A stretch of DNA of 64,000 nt from JAWPMT01 sp965227935 (GTDB lineage: Bacteria > Bacteroidota > Bacteroidia > Cytophagales > Cyclobacteriaceae): contig CBDDGS010000019.1 of NCBI GenBank assembly GCA_965227935.1, positions 620,001-684,000 on the forward strand, written 5' to 3'. The position numbers and the translations under genes are program-made. Positions 1-7,573 of this stretch are shown in pieces; position 1 is the first letter of the stretch; the number at the start of each line of letters is the position of its first letter. Below the pieces are notes generated by a model. The model saw nothing but the letters and a program-made list of their open reading frames with translations. It was not told the DNA's origin and made no database searches.

Positions 1-711
1 CAGAAATTACCAAGTGACTGGCTTACAAATGGTTTGATTGATTTTGAGTACAAGAAGTACGTATTGCTAGCCTACTTGAAGGACATCAAGAAGGAATTTG
101 AGCATATCAACTTGTATCCTTCTCTGGCAGAATTAGTCTTTCACTACACCAACCTTGTCAAGGTGCAGGAGAACAAGGACCTCATCTATGACAAGTTTCC
201 GAAGACGATTTCCAAGGCAGACTTCGAAAAACTGAAGATTACCTACAAGATGGCTGTGGAGAATGATGACCTGATGAAGGAGTTGGAAGATATCATCACT
301 TACGCCATGCCAAAATTTCAGATGGCAATAGAGGAGGGGAAGGAGATCTATGAATTCGTGGAGGAGAACCTGGAACTGCAGCCTGTGGGTATCGTGCCGA
401 TGTACCAGGATGCTGGCTATCTCTTGATCAATGAAGACAAGAGGCGTGATCTAAGCATCTACCGCTACCAAATCACGGTGTTTGAGAGCTCCACTGAGCG
501 CTACAGGGGGATCAATACCGAGTTTGTAGCCAGGGACTTCACTGATTTCAGCCGTACGTTTGAACAGGTGAAGATCGATCTGGCAAAGCATGACCGGTCG
601 ATGCCCAATCCCGCCACTTATGCAGTCGTCAGCAAGCTCCAGTTCCCTGAAGAGCATACAATACTACCAGTCGCCAAGAGGCTACTGATAAGAAGTATCA
701 ATGTGGCTTAA
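1..711 (+). CDS. conserved protein of unknown function, 5'-truncated
   Basis: The reading frame is open from base 1 (first codons read Gln-Lys-Leu-Pro-Ser-Asp-Trp) to a TAA at 709-711, so the gene starts before the window and only about 236 C-terminal codons are present. The TTG at 34 is not a convincing start because the frame continues upstream. The visible part is soluble, rich in Lys and Glu, predicted helical in its first half and more beta-like around residues 140-200. It has no signal peptide, membrane segment or recognisable catalytic motif. It meets secG tail to tail with no spacer: its TAA ends at 711 and the secG stop begins at 712. I do not recognise the family. Coding is supported by an uninterrupted frame and normal amino-acid composition. 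Confidence 0.8.
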   Translation, partial: QKLPSDWLTNGLIDFEYKKYVLLAYLKDIKKEFEHINLYPSLAELVFHYTNLVKVQENKDLIYDKFPKTISKADFEKLKITYKMAVENDDLMKELEDIITYAMPKFQMAIEEGKEIYEFVEENLELQPVGIVPMYQDAGYLLINEDKRRDLSIYRYQITVFESSTERYRGINTEFVARDFTDFSRTFEQVKIDLAKHDRSMPNPATYAVVSKLQFPEEHTILPVAKRLLIRSINVA

Positions 712-1071
712 TTAATTGGAAGCAGAATCTCCAGCAGTGAGATCCTCAACGGGCAAGGCCTCCTGGTTTCCAAGATCCAAGGCTGGCGCCGGTGCCGCCG
801 GAGCATTGTCCAGGTTAGGGCTCGTCGGTCCAGTTTGAGTCGTATTATCGATGAAGAAATTAGTCGATAGCGAAAGAAGCAGAATCGCTGCAATCGCACC
901 CCATGTGGCTTTTTCCAAAAAGTCTCCTGTTTTCTTGACACCCATCACCTGCGCTGCACCACTACCACCAAACTGGCTGGATAGTCCACCACCCTTTGGG
1001 TTTTGTGCCAAAACAATCAGTACCAAAACAATGGCCACAACTATGATGAGCCCTACGATTACTCCGTACAT
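712..1071 (-). CDS. secG: preprotein translocase subunit SecG
   Basis: This 119-aa protein has the SecG plan: a first transmembrane helix at about residues 3-22, the conserved cytoplasmic loop with Gln-Asn-Pro-Lys-Gly-Gly-Gly-Leu (23-30) and a Gly/Ser/Gln/Phe stretch, then a second helix at about 54-73. SecG is the small accessory subunit of the SecYEG inner-membrane channel and helps SecA-driven export. The C-terminal 45 residues are Pro/Ala/Asp-rich and probably disordered, an extension common in Bacteroidota SecG. It is the last gene of a minus-strand run with the TPR-like gene, lptE, the sigma-54 activator and miaB, a recurrent grouping in this phylum. It starts 16 bp after the upstream gene ends, so co-transcription is likely. 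Confidence 0.95.
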   Translation of the reverse strand: MYGVIVGLIIVVAIVLVLIVLAQNPKGGGLSSQFGGSGAAQVMGVKKTGDFLEKATWGAIAAILLLSLSTNFFIDNTTQTGPTSPNLDNAPAAPAPALDLGNQEALPVEDLTAGDSASN

Positions 1072-1087
1072 AATACCTTTATCTGCT

Positions 1088-2191
1088 TTACTCTGACTTG
1101 AGTTCCTCTATTCGGGACGCAAAGTAAGACTTTTTTTCGGGGAATTTCAAGCCCAGTTCTTCGTAGATGGAGATAGCCCTTTCCACCTTGCCCTGTTCCA
1201 CGTAGATCTGCGCAAGGTACTCCGTACCACTATCGGCCTTGAACGCGGTGCTGTTGGCCGACAGGTCCTCCTTTTTGTCCCCGCTCTCTTTGCGTTTCGC
1301 GGGGCTGATGGAAGGGTTATTGTGGATGAAGTCGTCGATGATCTTTTCCTTGTCCTGCTTGTCGGCGTCTACATGACCGTTTTCTGTGGCTTCCGCGGAG
1401 GGTGCTGGGGAGGATTTTTGACCCTTCAGCTTGCGGATCTTGTCAATGCTCTTCTCCGGTTTCGGCGCTTTGTCTTCTTCCGCCCGCCGCTCCTCTTCAG
1501 TGAGCGGTTCTATGACGTCTTCTTGTGCCACCTGATCCCGTAGGATGTGCGGCTTCGGAGTAGGAGGCTTCTTCTCTGTTTTGCGCTCCGGTACCGCTGC
1601 CTTGGCTAGCGCGGCATCGATGGCATCCTCTTCCTCGATTTTCTTTTCGATCTCGCGGAAGCGTGCTCGTGATCTCCGGAGATTCTCCATGTCCTGGTAG
1701 ATCTCGGCGATCAATTTGTCGATGTCGGTTTCGGATCGCATGGGCTCGAGGATGTCATTGTCCTCTTCCCGTGCGACTTTGCGACGCATCTGGCCCTGTG
1801 AGCCTTGAGCTCGTGACTTCCTGTCACGATCTGCTGGTGCCGACCCCTGTGCTGCCGCCAATTCTTTCCGCTTGCGCGCAGCCATAATGCGCTCCCGCTC
1901 AAACTTCGCATTGAGTTTGATATCGGTCTCCTGCGGATGCTTCGAATCAAGGAAAAATAGATGATCGTTGATGAATCTCTTCAGCAGTGGTCGGTCGGTG
2001 GCATACACCGCTGCGGAGGCAATAGTCCGCTGAGCATCCTTGCTATTCCGCTCTTTGGCAACTTTGGCTACTAGCGCCCTGGCCACCTGGAAATATGGAT
2101 AATCCTTTACAAGCTGATTGAGTTCGTCTAGATCATTATCCCTTAAAACGGCGGGGTTTCTAAGGCATTCTATGAACTTCTGTTTATTCAC
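1088..2191 (-). CDS. conserved Bacteroidota protein with C-terminal TPR-like motif
   Basis: The protein is 367 aa with no signal peptide or membrane helix. Residues 1-95 form a helical conserved head. Residues 100-325 are highly charged (Lys/Glu/Arg/Asp with Ala/Pro), probably coiled coil or disordered. The last 45 residues fit one tetratricopeptide motif (Leu-Ala-x-Ile-Tyr-x-Glu-Gln-Gly-Lys followed by Ala-x-x-Ile-Tyr-Glu-Glu-Leu). Neighbours with this architecture between lptE and secG are typical of Bacteroidota and are annotated only as hypothetical or TPR proteins. A role in envelope biogenesis is plausible from position but not shown. It lies 44 bp after lptE and 16 bp before secG. Confidence 0.85.
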   Translation of the reverse strand: MNKQKFIECLRNPAVLRDNDLDELNQLVKDYPYFQVARALVAKVAKERNSKDAQRTIASAAVYATDRPLLKRFINDHLFFLDSKHPQETDIKLNAKFERERIMAARKRKELAAAQGSAPADRDRKSRAQGSQGQMRRKVAREEDNDILEPMRSETDIDKLIAEIYQDMENLRRSRARFREIEKKIEEEDAIDAALAKAAVPERKTEKKPPTPKPHILRDQVAQEDVIEPLTEEERRAEEDKAPKPEKSIDKIRKLKGQKSSPAPSAEATENGHVDADKQDKEKIIDDFIHNNPSISPAKRKESGDKKEDLSANSTAFKADSGTEYLAQIYVEQGKVERAISIYEELGLKFPEKKSYFASRIEELKSE

Positions 2192-2235
2192 TCAGTAGAG
2201 TCAATATTCTTAAAACAACTAAAGATAAAAATAAA

Positions 2236-2754
2236 TTACCAATTCGCTACTGATGCATTGAAGATATCAAGTATGATCTGGTCAAATATCTCGCCAACCA
2301 GCTCATCTTCAACAGTGGTCAAATCGGTATTCTGGTCATAATCAAGGAAAAAACTGAATCTCCGCTCAAAATCGAACGTCGGATCCTGGGTGTTGATGTA
2401 GGTGGCGAACACACTGATGGTAATCCGAGACAATTGCGACACGTCCTGACCATCCTGAGATCTGGAAGCGTTAGCTGCTACAGGAGTGATTCGGTAGTCC
2501 GCAACGTAGCCATCGAGTTGTAGGTCACCGCTTTGGTCCACAAGTGCGAGGCTCGTATTCTGCTGGAAATAGTCCTTGATCTTTTCAGTGAAGACGTTGC
2601 TCATATCGGAGGGACCCAGCACAGCATTGTTGTAGAATTGTTGGATGGAAATGGTCTCAACATCAGGGGAAATGGAGGCGCCGGTGAATCCGTAGACTCC
2701 GCATCCCATGGTAGCCAACAAAAGGAGGCAAAGGGGATTAATCCTCCAACTCAT
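2236..2754 (-). CDS. lptE: LptE-family LPS-assembly lipoprotein
   Basis: From the ATG at 2754 the protein is 172 aa. It begins Met-Ser-Trp-Arg-Ile-Asn followed by a Leu-rich core and Met-Gly-Cys at residues 16-18, a plausible though non-canonical lipobox, so it is probably an outer-membrane lipoprotein. The body fits the Bacteroidota LptE family: after the Cys comes Gly-Val-Tyr-Gly-Phe-Thr-Gly-Ala, then a conserved region on phenol-like Asn-Asn-Ala and 'Leu-x-Gly-Tyr-Val-x-x-Tyr' strands. LptE plugs the LptD barrel that inserts lipopolysaccharide. A longer reading from 2811 would put 19 hydrophilic residues before the signal sequence, so I prefer 2754. The start overlaps the end of the sigma-54 activator gene by 17 bp, which suggests translational coupling. 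Confidence 0.85.
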   Translation of the reverse strand: MSWRINPLCLLLLATMGCGVYGFTGASISPDVETISIQQFYNNAVLGPSDMSNVFTEKIKDYFQQNTSLALVDQSGDLQLDGYVADYRITPVAANASRSQDGQDVSQLSRITISVFATYINTQDPTFDFERRFSFFLDYDQNTDLTTVEDELVGEIFDQIILDIFNASVANW

Positions 2755-4006
2755 ATTGCTTGATCTTGCGGTAAAGCGTTCTCTCAGAGATTCCCAGGTC
2801 TTGTGCTGCATATTTCCTTTTATTGTTATTCTTCTTCAACGCCCGTATGATCAATTCCTTTTCTTTCTTCTCGATGGAAAGGGAGTCTTCCTCTGGAGCT
2901 TCAGTTACGATGTCTTCAATTACCTCCTCATACTCGTTGTCGTCGACATGGCCTTCGATCAGTATCGGAGCTGTGGGGAGGTCTTGGTCATTGTCTCTGT
3001 GGTTCGCCGGCTGTACTTCGCTAAATAGACCGCTATGTTGCCGTAGGATCTCCTTTCGAGAGGGATTTTCCGTCAGCAACTGAAGTATGAGCTTTTTCAT
3101 CTCCGTCATGTCTTCCTTCATGTCGAAGAGCACTTTGTAGAGCAAGTCACGTTCTGTGTAGCTTTCGCCATTTTCCTTTTTGTCGATAAGGGCCGGCAGA
3201 TTGGTGCTTTGCTGCGGGAGATATTTGAGGAGAGTTTCAGGAGTGACTTCTCTGTCCATCTCCAGCACACTGATTTGCTCTACGATGTTTTTTAGTTGCC
3301 GAATGTTGCCGGGAAACCTGTAGCGCTTGATCACATTCTCCGCTTCGACATTCAGAAATACAGGCTTGGTCTTGTAGTTCTCAGAAAAGTCGGTCGCGAA
3401 CTTCTTGAACAATAGGAGGACATCATTTCCACGCTCTCGAAGCGCCGGCACCTTGATGGGCACAGTGCTGAGGCGGTAGTAGAGGTCCTCGCGAAACTTC
3501 CCCTGATTGATGGCCTCATGCAGTTCCACGTTGGTCGCAGCGATCACGCGCACGTCGGTCTTTTGCACCTTGGAGGAGCCTACTTTGATGAACTCCCCAT
3601 TTTCCAGTACCCGGAGCAACCGGGCTTGCGTGCTGAGGGGCATCTCGCCAATCTCGTCCAGGAAGATGGTGCCGCCATTGGTGACTTCGAAGTAGCCCTT
3701 GCGCATGTCGGTCGCTCCTGTGAAGGAGCCCTTTTCGTGCCCAAAGAGCTCGGAGTCAATGGTGCCTTCGGGAATGGCGCCGCAGTTGATAGCGATGAAC
3801 TGACCGTGCTTGCGATGCGAAAGGCTGTGAATGATTTTCGAAAACGACTCTTTGCCCGCACCACTTTCACCTTGAATGAGGACACTCATGTCCGTAGGGG
3901 CTACCTGCATGGCGACCCGGATAGCGTTGTTGAGCTGTGGGGCGAGGCCCACGATCTCAAATCGCTGCTTGATGGTTTGTATTTCTGCGTCTATTTTGTA
4001 ATCCAT
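2738..4006 (-). CDS. sigma-54-dependent transcriptional activator lacking a receiver domain
   Basis: The 422-aa protein is a bacterial enhancer-binding AAA+ ATPase. Walker A Gly-Glu-Ser-Gly-Ala-Gly-Lys-Glu lies at residues 46-53, the sigma-54 contact loop reads Gly-Ser-Phe-Thr-Gly-Ala at 93-98 (Ser for the commoner Ala), Walker B Thr-Ile-Phe-Leu-Asp-Glu is at 113-118, and a Fis-type helix-turn-helix occupies about 380-422. There is no N-terminal receiver or sensor domain; the ATPase starts almost at once. Regulation must therefore come through expression, an unseen partner or the linker at 280-375. Position between miaB (12 bp upstream) and lptE (17-bp overlap) is typical of Bacteroidota. Targets cannot be deduced from this window. 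Confidence 0.93.
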   Translation of the reverse strand: MDYKIDAEIQTIKQRFEIVGLAPQLNNAIRVAMQVAPTDMSVLIQGESGAGKESFSKIIHSLSHRKHGQFIAINCGAIPEGTIDSELFGHEKGSFTGATDMRKGYFEVTNGGTIFLDEIGEMPLSTQARLLRVLENGEFIKVGSSKVQKTDVRVIAATNVELHEAINQGKFREDLYYRLSTVPIKVPALRERGNDVLLLFKKFATDFSENYKTKPVFLNVEAENVIKRYRFPGNIRQLKNIVEQISVLEMDREVTPETLLKYLPQQSTNLPALIDKKENGESYTERDLLYKVLFDMKEDMTEMKKLILQLLTENPSRKEILRQHSGLFSEVQPANHRDNDQDLPTAPILIEGHVDDNEYEEVIEDIVTEAPEEDSLSIEKKEKELIIRALKKNNNKRKYAAQDLGISERTLYRKIKQYELED

Positions 4007-4018
4007 AGACTGGGTTTC

Positions 4019-5470
4019 TTATTCTACTTCTTCTCCGAACAGCGTCGCGGCCGTGCAATCGTGCACTTTCACTTTGACATACTGCCCCTTCTTCAACTCG
4101 CCTGCGGGGAAAATAACCACTTTGTTGGCTGAATTTCGCCCCTGCAGCTGCTCCTCAGAACGCTTGCTCGTGCCTTCGATCAAAACTTCAAAAGTCTTGC
4201 CTATGTCCCTTTGGTTGCGTGCCAGGGAATGTTCTTGCTGTCTTTGGATCACCTCCTGCAGTCTTCTCTTCTTCACTTCCAGGGGAATGTCATCTTCAAA
4301 TTTCTTCGCCGCCAATGTTCCCGGCCTTTCCGAATAGAAGAACATATACGAGAAATCGTAGTGGACATAATCCATCAGGCTCAGTGTATCCTGATGCTCC
4401 TCTTCGGTCTCTGTGCAAAAACCGCAAATCATGTCGGAGCTGATGCCGCAGTCTTCTCCCAGAATGCTTCGGATGGCATCCACGCGTTCCATGTACCACT
4501 CTCGCGAATAGGTCCTGTTCATGAGATCCAAAACCCTGGAATTGCCGCTTTGCGCGGGTAGATGGATGTATTTACAGATGTTGTCGTATTCCTTCATCGT
4601 ATGAAGGACCTCGTTGGTGATGTCCTTCGGATGTGAAGTCGAGAACCTGACACGCAGCTCAGGATGCACATTGGCGACTCTCTTCAGCAAACCTGCAAAA
4701 TTGATGACTTCTGAGGCCTCGGTCTTATCCAGACGAGCTTTATTGTTCTCTTCTGGTGACCATTTGTAAGAGTCCACATTCTGCCCCAGGAGGGTCACCT
4801 CGCGGTATCCCTGCTCGAATAGGTCGGTCGCTTCTTTCACGATCGATTGTGGGTCTCTGCTTCTTTCTCTACCCCGCGTGAAGGGGACGACGCAAAAAGA
4901 GCACATGTTGTCGCACCCTCGCATGATGCTGATGAAGGCTGTCACGCCATTGCTATTGAGGCGAACAGGGGCGATGTCGCCGTATGTCTCCTCCCGAGAG
5001 AGGAACGTATTCACTCCACGGTGTCCTTCCTCAGCGTCTATGACCAATTTGGGGAGATCGCGATAAGCATCGGGGCCGACAACAAGGTCGACGATTTTCT
5101 CTTCCTCCAGGAGTTTGGCTTTGAGCCTCTCTGCCATGCAGCCCAGGACACCGATCTTCAATTCCGGCTTCTGTTCCTTGATTTTGTTGAACTGGCCCAG
5201 TCGCTTGCGGACGGTTTGCTCGGCCTTGTCCCGAATAGAGCAAGTGTTGATCAATACCAGGTCCGCCTCTTCCAGATTGCTGGTGGTGCCGTATCCTTCC
5301 TTGGCCATGATAGAGGATACAATCTCACTGTCTGAGAAATTCATTTGGCAGCCGTAGCTCTCGATATAAAGCTGTCGGCGGCCTTTCTCCATTGAATTTT
5401 CCGTGATTTTTACTTCCTCATTCCGTTCCCTTCCGTCGAGAATGGAGATATCCTCAATCAAATGCTCCAT
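4019..5470 (-). CDS. miaB: tRNA-2-methylthio-N6-dimethylallyladenosine synthase MiaB
   Basis: MiaB is a radical-SAM methylthiotransferase that converts i6A37 to ms2i6A37 in tRNAs reading UNN codons. The 483-aa protein has all three parts: an N-terminal UPF0004 domain with cluster ligands Cys41, Cys77 and Cys111; the radical-SAM motif Cys186-x3-Cys190-x2-Cys193 within Arg-Gly-Cys-Asp-Asn-Met-Cys-Ser-Phe-Cys; and a C-terminal TRAM domain over roughly the last 65 residues. About 28 extra residues precede the conserved Tyr-Ile-Glu-Ser-Tyr-Gly-Cys start. An internal Met27 would also give a full enzyme, so the start is not certain. It is the first gene of the miaB/sigma-54/lptE/TPR/secG run and has a good -7 promoter element just upstream. 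Confidence 0.97.
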   Translation of the reverse strand: MEHLIEDISILDGRERNEEVKITENSMEKGRRQLYIESYGCQMNFSDSEIVSSIMAKEGYGTTSNLEEADLVLINTCSIRDKAEQTVRKRLGQFNKIKEQKPELKIGVLGCMAERLKAKLLEEEKIVDLVVGPDAYRDLPKLVIDAEEGHRGVNTFLSREETYGDIAPVRLNSNGVTAFISIMRGCDNMCSFCVVPFTRGRERSRDPQSIVKEATDLFEQGYREVTLLGQNVDSYKWSPEENNKARLDKTEASEVINFAGLLKRVANVHPELRVRFSTSHPKDITNEVLHTMKEYDNICKYIHLPAQSGNSRVLDLMNRTYSREWYMERVDAIRSILGEDCGISSDMICGFCTETEEEHQDTLSLMDYVHYDFSYMFFYSERPGTLAAKKFEDDIPLEVKKRRLQEVIQRQQEHSLARNQRDIGKTFEVLIEGTSKRSEEQLQGRNSANKVVIFPAGELKKGQYVKVKVHDCTAATLFGEEVE

Positions 5471-5489
5471 GAATTCTGTTTTGCCGTGG

Positions 5490-5497
5490 CAAAGATA
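5490..5497 (-). promoter_or_regulatory. Bacteroidota -7 promoter element upstream of miaB
   Basis: Read on the minus strand the bases are TATCTTTG, a perfect match to the phylum's TAnnTTTG -7 consensus. A transcript starting about 7 nt downstream would have a leader of roughly 13 nt before the miaB ATG at 5470. No clear TTG -33 element lies at the usual 19-20 nt spacing, and the box overlaps the T-tract of the preceding terminator-like hairpin. Confidence 0.45.
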
Positions 5498-5523
5498 AAA
5501 GTGTCACCCAGAAAAGAGTGACA
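5491..5523 (-). terminator. rho-independent-like terminator after the YceI-like lipoprotein gene
   Basis: On the minus strand, 11 nt after the stop codon at 5535, TGTCAC and GTGACA (5518-5523 and 5502-5507) form a perfect 6-bp stem with a 10-nt loop. The stem is followed by the T-rich run CTTTTATCTTT. The stem is short and only moderately GC-rich, so it may be a weak terminator. It separates the lipoprotein gene from miaB. Confidence 0.5.
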
Positions 5524-5534
5524 GATTGTCAGTA

Positions 5535-6113
5535 TTATTCAATTTTGTCAGTATGCAGTAAGAAACCTACATGGAATAATTCCCATGGGTTCTGACTATC
5601 AATCACTTTACTGTCGATACTGACTTTCCCTTCCAATTCAATGCCACTATTGGTGCGGGAGATCCGCATTGGGATCATTAGCGGCCCAATGCTGTCCCTA
5701 AGGTGAAGGGTTATTTGTCCCAGATGAGTTGGCTGGTTGATTTTGAACTCGTCGTTCAATACCGCGGAAGTCAGTAAAGTCGTGTCATAAGTAACGATGT
5801 CCGTCAATTCTATTTGGAGAAAATGATCTACTGTATCGGAGTTTCCAAAAGACAAGTCACCTGTGATCAATCCCACGACTGCCATCTCTTCCTGTCCCTT
5901 GAGTACGATAGAACCCGTATCTACTTTTACCGATCCGTTGAGTAATTCATCTCCCTGACCAATCCAGGTGATCAATGAACGCTCATAGTCCAGCTCGAGC
6001 GTTTGCAGGGGCTCCTCAGGGGGCGCTTCCTCGACTGTGGTAACCGTAGGGGTGCACCCTACGAGTCCTGAGATGACAACAACCTTCAAGAAATGAAATC
6101 GGCGGAATAACAT
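5535..6113 (-). CDS. lipoprotein with YceI-like domain
   Basis: Starting at the ATG at 6113 gives 192 aa with a basic n-region, a hydrophobic core and the lipobox Leu-Val-Gly-Cys, so the mature protein is probably lipid-anchored. A longer TTG start at 6137 would add eight residues and is less likely. After a short Pro/Glu/Thr linker the rest is all-beta. Its order of strands (Ser-x-Ile-x-Trp-x-Gly near the start, a central Gly-Asp-Leu-Ser-Phe segment, a 'Lys-Ile-Asn-Gln-Pro-Thr' segment and a final short-chain-length strand) resembles the YceI lipocalin-like family, which binds isoprenoid-type ligands. That assignment is by pattern only. It is divergent from the carbonic-anhydrase-family gene at 6180. 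Confidence 0.7.
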   Translation of the reverse strand: MLFRRFHFLKVVVISGLVGCTPTVTTVEEAPPEEPLQTLELDYERSLITWIGQGDELLNGSVKVDTGSIVLKGQEEMAVVGLITGDLSFGNSDTVDHFLQIELTDIVTYDTTLLTSAVLNDEFKINQPTHLGQITLHLRDSIGPLMIPMRISRTNSGIELEGKVSIDSKVIDSQNPWELFHVGFLLHTDKIE

Positions 6114-6155
6114 GTATTTTCGTTTTGCGTTGCTCAAAAAGCTGCAATATTAAAC

Positions 6156-6163
6156 TATGTTTA
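6156..6163 (+). promoter_or_regulatory. possible -7 element for the 6180 operon
   Basis: TATGTTTA matches seven of eight positions of the Bacteroidota TAnnTTTG -7 box. It lies 16 bp before the ATG at 6180, in the 66-bp divergent gap. The nearest TTG is 23 nt upstream rather than the usual 19-20, so support is weak. Confidence 0.25.
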
Positions 6164-6179
6164 AAGAAAAGTACCTCAT

Positions 6180-6698
6180 ATGGCCATCATCCAGTCGGTA
6201 AGGGGCTTCAGTCCGAAATATGATGAATCCTGTTGGTTTGCTGAGAATGCAGTCATCATCGGTGACGTCGTGATGGGGCCAGATTGCACCGTGTGGTTCA
6301 GCGCAGTGGTCAGGGGGGATGTCAATACTATTCGGATCGGTTCCAATACTAATATTCAAGACAACGCGACGATACACGCAACGTACGAAAAAGCTTCGAC
6401 AACGATCGGTAACAATGTGTCGATTGGTCACAATGCTATCGTTCACGGCTGCACACTGGAGGACAACGTCCTGATCGGTATGGGCGCCATCGTGATGGAT
6501 CATGCCGTGGTGGGGGAAGGCAGTCTTGTTGCCGCGGGAGCGGTGGTACTGGAGAATTCCATTTTGGAGCCCGGCAGTGTGTATGTGGGTGCGCCGGCTC
6601 GGAAGGTGAAGGATATCGGAGAAAAACACCTGGAAATGCAGCAACGAATCGCATCCAATTACATCAAATACGCCGGATGGTTTAGAGAGGAAAGATGA
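6180..6698 (+). CDS. gamma-carbonic-anhydrase family protein
   Basis: The 172-aa protein is a left-handed beta-helix built from hexapeptide repeats (Ile-Gly-x-Asn-x-x-Ile-x-Asp-Asn type) across residues 20-140 and capped by a C-terminal helix. Three histidines, His66, His84 and His89, sit at the positions that bind the trimer-interface metal in gamma-carbonic anhydrases and YrdA/PaaY-like proteins. Many relatives have no proven anhydrase activity, so I name only the family. It overlaps the thioesterase start by 4 bp (ATGA), so the two are almost certainly co-translated. Confidence 0.92.
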   Translation: MAIIQSVRGFSPKYDESCWFAENAVIIGDVVMGPDCTVWFSAVVRGDVNTIRIGSNTNIQDNATIHATYEKASTTIGNNVSIGHNAIVHGCTLEDNVLIGMGAIVMDHAVVGEGSLVAAGAVVLENSILEPGSVYVGAPARKVKDIGEKHLEMQQRIASNYIKYAGWFREER

Positions 6699-7216
6699 TC
6701 GAATTAGACGACAGCAGAGAATACCCGAAACTGACCGAGTCGCTGGTGGTCATTCGTTTTCAGGATTGTGACCCGCTCCAGCACCTCAACAATGCCAAAT
6801 ACTTCGACTACTATTACAACGCCCGTGATGACCAGGTCGCCAAGTTGTACAACCTTCGAATGTCGGAGCTGTTCCAGGCGTTTGGGGCCATATGGGTTGT
6901 ATACAATCATCAGATAGCTTACCTGAAGTCCGCAGGGATGGGGGAGTGGGTGACCATCTTCTCCAGGATCATTTGGTTCAACGAAAACTCCGTTGTGGTG
7001 GAGTACTTCATGACGGATCAGCATCGCAAGCATCTCAAAAATATCCTCTGGACTACCCTGCGTTTTGTGGAGTTTGGAGGTAAGGGCATCAATCATCCCC
7101 CTGAAGTCATGGCGTACCTGGACAGGGTGGCTCTCAAAATGGAGGACTATTCGCCAGCAGGTTTCCAATCACGAATCAAAGAGGTCAAATCCGAAGTTCT
7201 CGGATGGTCGAACTAA
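6695..7216 (+). CDS. acyl-CoA thioesterase of the hotdog (4HBT) fold
   Basis: The 173-aa protein has the hotdog signature near the N-terminus: Arg-Phe-Gln-Asp-Cys-Asp-Pro-Leu-Gln-His-Leu-Asn-Asn at 21-33, with Asp26 in the place of the usual catalytic Asp. The long central helix (about 35-60) and the antiparallel strands to about residue 140 follow the 4-hydroxybenzoyl-CoA thioesterase pattern. Such enzymes hydrolyse acyl-CoA thioesters in the cytoplasm; the substrate is unknown. It overlaps the preceding gene by 4 bp and is followed 15 bp later by the small membrane protein, so all three probably form one operon. Confidence 0.88.
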   Translation: MIELDDSREYPKLTESLVVIRFQDCDPLQHLNNAKYFDYYYNARDDQVAKLYNLRMSELFQAFGAIWVVYNHQIAYLKSAGMGEWVTIFSRIIWFNENSVVVEYFMTDQHRKHLKNILWTTLRFVEFGGKGINHPPEVMAYLDRVALKMEDYSPAGFQSRIKEVKSEVLGWSN

Positions 7217-7231
7217 TGAAATAAACGATTT

Positions 7232-7573
7232 ATGAATTTTTTTCTAAAACTGATACTGTCAACCGTCGCCGTAATGATCGCGTCGTACGTATTACCTGGC
7301 GTACACGTTAGCTCGTTCTTTACGGCTCTGATCCTGGCCTTCGTTCTTTCCATTCTCAATGCCATTGTCAAGCCTATCTTGATCGTTCTGACGATTCCAT
7401 TGACGATCGTTACACTTGGGATCTTCCTATTGGTCATCAATGCGTTGATCATACTGATAGCAGACGCGCTGATGGGTAACGTATTCTATGTAGATGGATT
7501 CTGGTGGGCCCTTCTTTTCAGTATCGTACTGTCCATTGCCAACTCCCTGTTAGAGGAACTGAGCAAATCCTAG
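7232..7573 (+). CDS. small four-helix membrane protein, YvlD/phage-holin-like family
   Basis: The protein is 113 aa and almost wholly hydrophobic, with four transmembrane helices at about 3-22, 27-51, 53-77 and 88-107. The Asn-Ala-Ile-Val-Lys-Pro-Ile-Leu turn after helix 2 and the later Asn-Ala-Leu-Ile are hallmarks of the family often annotated as 'phage holin family' (YvlD-like). Despite the name these are chromosomal envelope-stress-type proteins of uncertain function, and no phage genes are nearby. Its TAG shares the palindrome CTAG with the stop codon of the convergent porP gene. Confidence 0.9.
   Translation: MNFFLKLILSTVAVMIASYVLPGVHVSSFFTALILAFVLSILNAIVKPILIVLTIPLTIVTLGIFLLVINALIILIADALMGNVFYVDGFWWALLFSIVLSIANSLLEELSKS

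Noticed and set aside
3518..4132. 204-aa plus-strand frame opposite the sigma-54 activator
   Set aside because: It is antisense to well-conserved AAA+ motifs, straddles the miaB/activator junction and has no recognisable features.
7232..7573. Prophage remnant suggested by the 'phage holin' family name
   Set aside because: No other phage-like gene is nearby and this family is a common chromosomal membrane protein.
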